Part shown: piece by piece, positions 58,822 through 64,000 of the stretch | Position numbering within the stretch: the stretch's first letter is position 1 | Layout of the letters: every line of letters begins with the position of its first letter | From: Salinicola endophyticus | Lineage (GTDB): Bacteria > Pseudomonadota > Gammaproteobacteria > Pseudomonadales > Halomonadaceae | Direction: 5' to 3' | NCBI RefSeq assembly: GCF_040536835.1 | Contig: NZ_CP159578.1 | Span: forward strand, 3,534,001 to 3,598,000 | Length of the DNA stretch: 64,000 nucleotides | Translations under genes and position numbers: made by a program | Notes under the pieces: generated by a model | What the model saw: only the letters and a program-made list of their open reading frames with translations | Database searches by the model: none | Told to the model about the DNA's origin: nothing

Positions 58822-58992
58822 GGCGTCAAACGCTCTCGTTGCGCCGGCCGCGGGCGCCCGGCGCCGACGGCCACTGTCTCGGGAATGGGACAGTCGAGGA
58901 GAGAGGGTCTACGCAGCGGACGACGCTGCGCGTGGGCCGCGTCTTGCGGCCGCCGGCTGGGTAGACACCCTCCGGGGGCGAGGAACAAAAAC

Positions 58993-59019
58993 AAACGGCC
59001 ACCGAGGCGGCGGCCGTTT
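58993..59019 (-). terminator. Terminator hairpin between rpsU and dnaG
   Basis: Arms 58993-59000 and 59012-59019 form an eight-bp stem; on the minus strand the stem is followed by GTTTTTG. In E. coli the rpsU-dnaG junction also has a leaky terminator that lowers primase levels relative to S21. Confidence 0.75.
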
Positions 59020-59061
59020 GGGCTATCCCTCTGGAGTGACTCACGTCACCCCCAGTACGGA

Positions 59062-59277
59062 TCAATACAAGCGTTCGAAACGCTTACGCTCACGCTGGAG
59101 CTTCTTGGCGTGACGCTTCACGGCCGCGGCAGCTTTACGCTTGCGCACGGAAGTGGGCTTTTCGTAAGTTTCGCGACGGCGGACTTCAGACAGGATTCCG
59201 GCTTTTTCGCAGGAACGTTTGAAGCGACGCAGCGCGACGTCGAACGGCTCGTTATCACGTACTTTGACAGAAGGCAT
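59062..59277 (-). CDS. rpsU: 30S ribosomal protein S21
   Basis: A 71-residue S21, starting [20 protein letters not shown] and ending in a basic [10 protein letters not shown] tail. Same length as E. coli. It heads the rpsU-dnaG-rpoD operon and is preceded by a strong promoter. Confidence 0.97.
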   Translation of the reverse strand: MPSVKVRDNEPFDVALRRFKRSCEKAGILSEVRRRETYEKPTSVRKRKAAAAVKRHAKKLQRERKRFERLY

Positions 59278-59698
59278 TAAGCACTCACCTACCTTGGGAA
59301 TTGAGTTCGGTTTGAACGCACGCCCATGATGATCCGAGGGGATTCAGACGGCGCTACGGCTCACCCTGAGGGCGTGCCGCGTCGCAATCCCGGATCCGCC
59401 TCTTGCGCGGTATCGCACCGAAAAATCCGGTTCGACGACCGCTCGAGGGGCGTTAGAGCGCACGACCCAGTCCTGCAGAGCAGCGTATTCTAGTGCCGGC
59501 CTTCACGCTTTGCAAACGACTTTTCCTGGCCGCTGCGCTGTCCGGCAGGCGTCAGGCGGGCCCTGCCACGGACTCCGTGCCGGGGAGACCATCCTTGAAG
59601 GCCATCCGTGGAGACCATGCAAAGCCCATCGCCAGCGCGTAGTATAGTGCGCCTTGTCATTCCCCTCCCCCTTTTGATTAGCGACGGAACCTTCGACC
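59278..59698. other. 421-base divergent region between rpsU and tsaD
   Basis: It contains the rpsU promoter and a roughly 210-base leader to rpsU on the minus strand, long enough for regulation by S21 or attenuation. The tsaD side has TATAGT near 59644-59649 as a possible -10. The two promoter regions face away from each other. No gene is seen. Confidence 0.5.
59487..59515 (-). promoter_or_regulatory. rpsU: Sigma-70-type promoter of the rpsU-dnaG-rpoD operon
   Basis: On the minus strand TTGCAA (59515-59510), a 17-base spacer and TAGAAT (59492-59487). Both hexamers are good and the spacing is ideal. The start point would be about 200 bases before the rpsU ATG. Confidence 0.75.
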
Positions 59699-60727
59699 AT
59701 GCGCGTGCTGGGCATCGAAACCTCCTGTGACGAAACCGGCGTGGCCCTCTACGACAGCGAGCAGGGCCTGCTGGCGGATACGCTCTACAGCCAGGTCGCG
59801 CTGCACGCGGAGTTCGGCGGCGTGGTGCCGGAGCTCGCCTCCCGCGACCACACCCGCAAGCTGCTGCCACTGATCGATCAGGTGCTGGCCGATGCCGGCC
59901 TGGAGAAGCGCGACATCGACGCCATCGCCTATACCGCCGGCCCGGGGCTGGTCGGCGCGCTGATGGTCGGCGCCTGCACCGCCCACGGCATGGCCCGGGC
60001 GCTCGCGGTACCGATCCTCGGCGTGCACCATATGGAGGGGCATCTGCTGGCGCCGATGCTGGAGCCGGAGGCGCCGGAGTTCCCGTTCGTGGCGCTGCTG
60101 GTCTCCGGTGGCCACACCCAGCTGGTCGACGTGCGCGGGCTGGGCGACTACCGCCTGCTCGGCGAGTCGGTCGACGACGCCGCCGGCGAGGCCTTCGACA
60201 AGGTCGCCAAGATGCTCGACCTGCCCTACCCCGGCGGCCCCCAGGTGGCGGCCCTGGCCGAGCAGGGCGACAGCAGCCGGTTCCACTTCCCACGCCCGAT
60301 GACCGACCGCCCGGGTCTCGATTTCAGTTTCTCCGGGCTCAAGACCCACACTCTGACCGCGCTGCGCAGCCTGGAACAGCAGGCGGCGCTGGATGCCCAG
60401 GCGCGCGCCGATGTCGCCCGCGCCTTCGAGGATGCGGTGGTCGACACCCTGGTGATCAAGTGCCGCCGCGCGCTGGAAGCGAGCGGACGCCAGCGTCTGG
60501 TGGTGGCAGGCGGGGTCAGCGCCAACCGCCGGCTGCGCGCGACCCTGGACCAGGCCCTGGCCAAGCGCGGCGCCCGCGCCTACTACCCGCGCGGACGCTT
60601 CTGCACCGACAACGGCGCGATGATCGCCTACGCTGGCGCCCAGCGCCTGCTGGCGGGCGAGCGCAGTGATACCCCGCAGCCGCGGCCGCGCTGGCCGCTG
60701 GCCGAGCTCACGCCGCCGCAGCCCTGA
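59699..60727 (+). CDS. tsaD: tRNA N6-threonylcarbamoyladenosine synthase, TsaD subunit
   Basis: A 342-residue Kae1/TsaD protein, which transfers the threonylcarbamoyl group to A37 of ANN-decoding tRNAs. It opens [19 protein letters not shown]; the metal-binding pair is HHMEGHL near residue 111; the nucleotide loop is VSGGHTQL; the C-terminal [10 protein letters not shown] and [11 protein letters not shown] are standard. Full length, divergent from rpsU as in E. coli. Confidence 0.97.
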   Translation: MRVLGIETSCDETGVALYDSEQGLLADTLYSQVALHAEFGGVVPELASRDHTRKLLPLIDQVLADAGLEKRDIDAIAYTAGPGLVGALMVGACTAHGMARALAVPILGVHHMEGHLLAPMLEPEAPEFPFVALLVSGGHTQLVDVRGLGDYRLLGESVDDAAGEAFDKVAKMLDLPYPGGPQVAALAEQGDSSRFHFPRPMTDRPGLDFSFSGLKTHTLTALRSLEQQAALDAQARADVARAFEDAVVDTLVIKCRRALEASGRQRLVVAGGVSANRRLRATLDQALAKRGARAYYPRGRFCTDNGAMIAYAGAQRLLAGERSDTPQPRPRWPLAELTPPQP

Positions 60728-60752
60728 GTCTGTCGGCTGTCGCCGGCCCACG

Positions 60753-60810
60753 CTAGGGTTTGCAAGAAAAGTCAGCGAGCGCAGGTAGTGTTCGTACAGA
60801 GCCACGCTAG
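60753..60810 (+). repeat. Short interspersed repeat between tsaD and plsY (copy 2)
   Basis: The element starts and ends with CCACGCTAG (60748-60756 and 60802-60810); 50 bases lie between the two CTAGs. Its core GAAAAGTC-AG-CGAGCGCAG (about 60766-60784) is the same as in the element at 12955-13007 read on the other strand. The right CTAG supplies the plsY stop codon. The first half aligns at about 23 of 32 positions with copy 1; the second half is less alike. Confidence 0.55.
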
Positions 60811-61484
60811 TCGCTATCGAGACGCTGCCTCTCCGTGCCGACGTCACGCCGATCTTCGAGCGCATCCTCCTCGTCCAGCGGGTCGGCCAGCGCCGGCGCG
60901 ACGGTCTCGCGTCGGTGCTCGCGCCAGGTCCGGATATTGAAGGCGTGGCGGATGAGCACCAGGGTCGAGAACACACAGATCACCCCGCTCATCGGTGGCA
61001 CCAGCCAGTAACTCAGCAGCGGCGCGCTCAGCGCCGTGGCCAGCGAGGCCACCGCCGCGGTGCGCACCCGCCAGGCGAGCAGGAACCAGCACACCGCGCA
61101 GATCAGGGCGACCGGGGTGGCCAGCATCAACAGCACGCCAAAGGCGCTGGCCACCGCCTTGCCCCCGCGCCCGCGATGCCACAGCGGGCAGCTGTGCCCC
61201 AGCAGCACGCTCAGCCCCACCAACCCCTGCGCCCACACCGACAGCGACGCGCTGCCGGCCAGCCACAGCACCGGCATGCCCTTGCCCGCGTCGATCACCA
61301 AGGTCGCCAGCGCCGGGCGCCAGCCGAAGGCGCGCAGCACGTTGGAGAACCCCGGGTTGCCGGAGCCGGCCCGGCGCGGGTCGCCCAGGCCCCACAGCCG
61401 GCAGACCCAGATCGCCCCCAGCAGCGAGCCGCTGAGATAGCCGGCTGAAGCCAGCGCGATGGTGATGAGCGTGGATGACGGCAT
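60807..61484 (-). CDS. plsY: Glycerol-3-phosphate acyltransferase PlsY
   Basis: A 225-residue membrane acyltransferase using acyl-phosphate to make lysophosphatidic acid, the first phospholipid step. It has five hydrophobic segments and the three family motifs: GSGNPGFSNVLR (motif 1), a central HSCPLWHRGRGGKAVASAFG (motif 2) and the Gly-rich third loop. The C-terminal 30 residues are an acidic/basic tail (ADPLDEEDALEDRRDVGTE), longer than in E. coli (205 residues). Start chosen at 61484 (MPSSTLITI), since upstream residues are not membrane-like. Confidence 0.93.
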   Translation of the reverse strand: MPSSTLITIALASAGYLSGSLLGAIWVCRLWGLGDPRRAGSGNPGFSNVLRAFGWRPALATLVIDAGKGMPVLWLAGSASLSVWAQGLVGLSVLLGHSCPLWHRGRGGKAVASAFGVLLMLATPVALICAVCWFLLAWRVRTAAVASLATALSAPLLSYWLVPPMSGVICVFSTLVLIRHAFNIRTWREHRRETVAPALADPLDEEDALEDRRDVGTERQRLDSD

Positions 61485-61648
61485 CCGCCCTCCGGCAGTG
61501 GACGATCGGCATGGGTCGCGGACGACGCGAGCCCTGATTCTGCCACTCTCATGACGTACAATCGACGCTCGCGAGCGCAGCGCGTGGCGCGAATCAACCG
61601 GATGTGTACCGAACCTGGGTGGACTCAATCAGGATGGACCCAATCAAG

Positions 61649-62002
61649 ATGGATCAAGTACTGATCGAAGGGCTGCGCGTCGAGACCGTCATCGGCGTCT
61701 ACGAGTGGGAACGCCACGTACAGCAGTCACTGGAGCTCGACCTCGAACTCGCCACCGACATCCGCGCCGCGGCGCGCGACGACGACCTCACCCACACCCT
61801 GGACTACGCCGCCATCTGCGAGCGCCTCACCGCCTATGCCGCCGACCATGCCCATGGCCTGGTCGAGACCTTTGCCGAGCGCGTGGCGCAGCTGGTGATC
61901 GCCGAGTTCGGCGTGCGCCGTCTGCGCCTGACCGTGCGCAAGCCCGGCGCCGTCGCCAGCGCGCGCGCGGTGGGCGTGCGCATCGAGCGCGAGGCCGGCT
62001 GA
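61649..62002 (+). CDS. folB: Dihydroneopterin aldolase
   Basis: A 117-residue folate-synthesis enzyme. It opens MDQVLIEGLRVETVIGVYEWER with the substrate-binding Glu/Tyr, and has DYAAICERLTAYAADHAHGLVETFAE near residue 52. It turns dihydroneopterin into 6-hydroxymethyl-dihydropterin. There are three in-frame ATG/AGG-like starts close together (61604, 61634, 61649); the last gives the family length. It overlaps folK (TGATG), so the two pathway enzymes are coupled. Confidence 0.94.
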   Translation: MDQVLIEGLRVETVIGVYEWERHVQQSLELDLELATDIRAAARDDDLTHTLDYAAICERLTAYAADHAHGLVETFAERVAQLVIAEFGVRRLRLTVRKPGAVASARAVGVRIEREAG

Positions 62003-62526
62003 TGCCGCTGGCGGTACTCGGACTCGGCAGCAGCATCGAACGTGAGCGTCACCTGGTCGGCGCTCTGGATGCACTGGCGGCCCTCGCCGCCCCGGCGACG
62101 CTGCGCGTCTCGCGGGTGTTCGAGAGTCCGCCGGTGGGCTTCAGCGACCCGCGCGACTTCTACAACCTGGTGGTAGCGTTCGATACCGACCTTGCGCCCG
62201 CCGCGCTCAACGCCCGCTGCAAGGCGATCGAGCAGGCCCACGGCCGCCCCGCCGGCCCCACCAAGCAGGTCGCGCGCACCCTGGACATCGACCTGCTGCT
62301 ATGGGGCGAGGCCTGCGGGCGCCACGGCGACACCACCCTGCCGCGGGCGGACATCGAGCGCTACGCCTTCGTGCTGCATCCGCTGGCGGAGCTGCTGCCG
62401 GATCACCGCCACCCCACTCACGGACTCACCTTCGCCGAGCTGTGGGCACGCTTCGATGCCCGCACCCAGCCGCATTGGGCGGTCGCCTTCACCTGGCACG
62501 GCCGCGCGATATCCGCACCCGACTGA
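62002..62526 (+). CDS. folK: 2-amino-4-hydroxy-6-hydroxymethyldihydropteridine pyrophosphokinase
   Basis: A 174-residue HPPK. It starts MPLAVLGLGSSIERERHL, with a SRVFESPPVGFSDPRDFYN loop and the Mg2+/ATP motif RTLDIDLLLWGE near residue 92. The usual GPRTLDLD is changed to KQVARTLDID but both Asp residues remain. It transfers pyrophosphate to the product of FolB. It is followed by a 189-base gap and then the baeS-like gene. Confidence 0.93.
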   Translation: MPLAVLGLGSSIERERHLVGALDALAALAAPATLRVSRVFESPPVGFSDPRDFYNLVVAFDTDLAPAALNARCKAIEQAHGRPAGPTKQVARTLDIDLLLWGEACGRHGDTTLPRADIERYAFVLHPLAELLPDHRHPTHGLTFAELWARFDARTQPHWAVAFTWHGRAISAPD

Positions 62527-62715
62527 CACGACCGACGCTGGCAACCGCCCAGGTGCACGCCAGCGCCGGACAGGTCACAATCATCCTGACGCCCTGACCG
62601 CCACCTCTACTGGTGACAGCGATCTCCACGATCTTTACCCATTGCCTGGATCGTCGCTGCGCCCGGCGACGGCATACTGACGAGGTCTTCCCGGTTCGTG
62701 AAAAAAACCGACCCC

Positions 62716-64000
62716 ATGGCGCTAACCCTCAAAAGCCCGCGCGACTGGCCGCGCCTGTCGCGACTCAGCCTCAAGCTGTTCGTCATCATCCTGCTGACCA
62801 ATGTGCTGATCAGCGGTCTCGTCTTCGTGTTCGTCTCGCGCAGCCTCGACCAGGGCTTCGTCAGCTACCTCGAGCGCAGCCAGGCCTCCCGCGCCGAGAC
62901 CCTGGCCAACGCCCTCGGCGAGCAGTGGGCGAGCCGCGGCAGCTGGCGCTGGCTGCGCGACAACCCGCGCGCCTGGCAGAGCCTGGTACGCAGTCAGCTG
63001 TGGTCGAGCGAGCGCCGCCCGCCCAGCGGCATTGATCGCGAGCTGAGCGATGCCCGCGGCTATGTGCTGCTCGACGAGCTGAGCAACCCGGTGATCGGCG
63101 AGCCGCTGCTCGACCCGCCGCCACAGCGCGATCCCAACCTGCCACCGCCGCCGGAGCCGCACTTCGTGCCCATCCGCAGCGGCGACAAGACCGTCGGTCA
63201 GCTCGGCTACCTGCCGCCGGAGCGGCTGATGGCGCGCATGGACCAGATCTTCCTCGACCGCCAGCAGCGCAATCTGATGATCATCGTCGGCTCGCTGTTC
63301 CTCGCCTCGCTGCTGCTCGCCAGCGGGCTGGCCTGGTGGCTGGGGCGACGCGCGCGCCACATGACCCTGGCCACCCGCCGGCTGACCCTGGGCGACTACA
63401 GCGTGCGCCTCTCCGAGCGCGGCCACGACGAGCTCTCCAGCCTCTCCGCCGACTTCAACCAGCTGGCCGAGACGCTGGAGGCCAACCGCCGCGCGCGTCA
63501 GCGCTGGGTGGCCGATATCGCCCACGAGCTGCGCACCCCGCTGGCGGTGCTGCGCGGCGAGATCGAAGCGATGCAGGATGGCGTGCGCGAGCTGAGCGCG
63601 GACAATCTGGGCTCGCTGCAGCAGGAAGTGGATCAGCTCGGCCACCTGGTCGAGGACCTGCGCCTGCTGGCCCAGAGCGATGCCGGCGCACTCGACATGC
63701 ACCTGATTCCGCTGGATCTCGAGGATTCGCTGGTCCAGCGCCTCGAGGACAGCCGCCTGCGACTGGAGAACCGCGGCCTGGCGCTGACCCTAGAGACCGA
63801 GCCCGCGCTGGTACGCGCCGATAGCCAGCGCCTGCGCCAGCTGTGGGACAACCTGCTCTCCAACACCATCGCCTACACCGACAGCCCCGGCTCGCTGCAG
63901 GTGACCCTGAAGCGCCGGGCGCGCCACGCCGAAGTGGTCTGGGAAGATACCGCCCCCGGCGTGGCCGAGCGCGACCTGCCGCGGCTCACCGAGCGCCTCT
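62716..64000 (+). CDS. Sensor histidine kinase, BaeS-like (3' end outside the window)
   Basis: The first 428 codons of an envelope stress sensor kinase. A membrane helix lies near residues 18-41, followed by a periplasmic domain up to about 190 that holds a Pro-rich loop (DPPPQRDPNLPPPPEP). A second helix near 193-215 leads to a HAMP domain and the dimerisation domain with His270 in DIAHELRTPLAV. The ATPase part starts with DNLLSNTIAYT (N box). The end and the stop codon are missing. BaeS senses envelope damage and controls efflux pumps; the usual partner baeR is expected just outside the window. Confidence 0.87.
   Translation, partial: MALTLKSPRDWPRLSRLSLKLFVIILLTNVLISGLVFVFVSRSLDQGFVSYLERSQASRAETLANALGEQWASRGSWRWLRDNPRAWQSLVRSQLWSSERRPPSGIDRELSDARGYVLLDELSNPVIGEPLLDPPPQRDPNLPPPPEPHFVPIRSGDKTVGQLGYLPPERLMARMDQIFLDRQQRNLMIIVGSLFLASLLLASGLAWWLGRRARHMTLATRRLTLGDYSVRLSERGHDELSSLSADFNQLAETLEANRRARQRWVADIAHELRTPLAVLRGEIEAMQDGVRELSADNLGSLQQEVDQLGHLVEDLRLLAQSDAGALDMHLIPLDLEDSLVQRLEDSRLRLENRGLALTLETEPALVRADSQRLRQLWDNLLSNTIAYTDSPGSLQVTLKRRARHAEVVWEDTAPGVAERDLPRLTERL

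Overview
The window is 64 kb of a high-GC, gene-dense gammaproteobacterial chromosome. The order of core genes (mutM-rpmG-rpmB-radC, coaBC-dut-algC-argB-slmA, ftsY-ftsE-ftsX-rpoH, holD-rimI, prfB-lysS, rpoD-dnaG-rpsU-tsaD-plsY-folB-folK), the acidic tails on several proteins, a TRAP-fed sugar-acid operon with an enolase-superfamily mannonate dehydratase and a large Opp locus all suggest a halophilic member of the Halomonadaceae (Halomonas, Chromohalobacter or Salinicola type). The family assignment is inferred from gene content; no rRNA or tRNA gene was recognised to fix the species.

Layout. 1-4.0 kb: minus-strand genes for a truncated NhaC-type antiporter, a PuuB-like FAD oxidoreductase, an IclR regulator and alanine dehydrogenase, which look like an amine or amino-acid catabolic set. 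4.0-8.3 kb: thioesterase, zinc-ribbon protein, rlmI, mutM, rpmG-rpmB and radC, all on the minus strand. 8.7-19.6 kb: a plus-strand catabolic island between radC and coaBC, encoding a GntR/FCD regulator, ManD, an L-gulonate 5-dehydrogenase-like enzyme, a three-part TRAP transporter, UxuB, UxuA, a Tat-exported lactonase and a small exported protein. The set reads as lactone to aldonate to fructuronate to mannonate to 2-keto-3-deoxygluconate. 19.6-25.4 kb: coaBC, dut, yaeQ, algC, argB, slmA. 25.4-29.7 kb: rpoH and ftsXEY on the minus strand, with a sigma-E-like promoter before rpoH. 29.8-38.8 kb: rsmD, zapB-like, rimI, a long cryptic holD, bolA, an MFS exporter, an acidic unknown, glutaminase, lysS and prfB with its programmed frameshift.

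39.1-52.7 kb: an unusual oligopeptide-uptake locus. Four paralogous OppA receptors share one OppB, one OppC and one fused OppD-OppF ATPase; among them sit an OmpW barrel, a membrane diguanylate cyclase and a cytoplasmic-type NlpC/P60 peptidase resembling YkfC. Two of the four receptors have lost the aspartate that in E. coli/Salmonella OppA holds the peptide amino terminus. The context suggests uptake and cleavage of cell-wall peptides as well as ordinary peptides. The locus also carries two tandem-repeat tracts. 52.9-54.4 kb: an EF-hand lipoprotein and a porin. 54.6-64 kb: rpoD, dnaG, rpsU, tsaD, plsY, folB, folK and a BaeS-like histidine kinase cut by the window end.

The best candidates for something new are the multi-receptor Opp locus, the lactone-to-gulonate island with two unrelated mannonate dehydratases, and a short interspersed repeat (about 53-58 bp, core GAAAAGTC-NN-CGAGCGCAG, CTAG at both ends) found between dctP and dctQ and again between tsaD and plsY.
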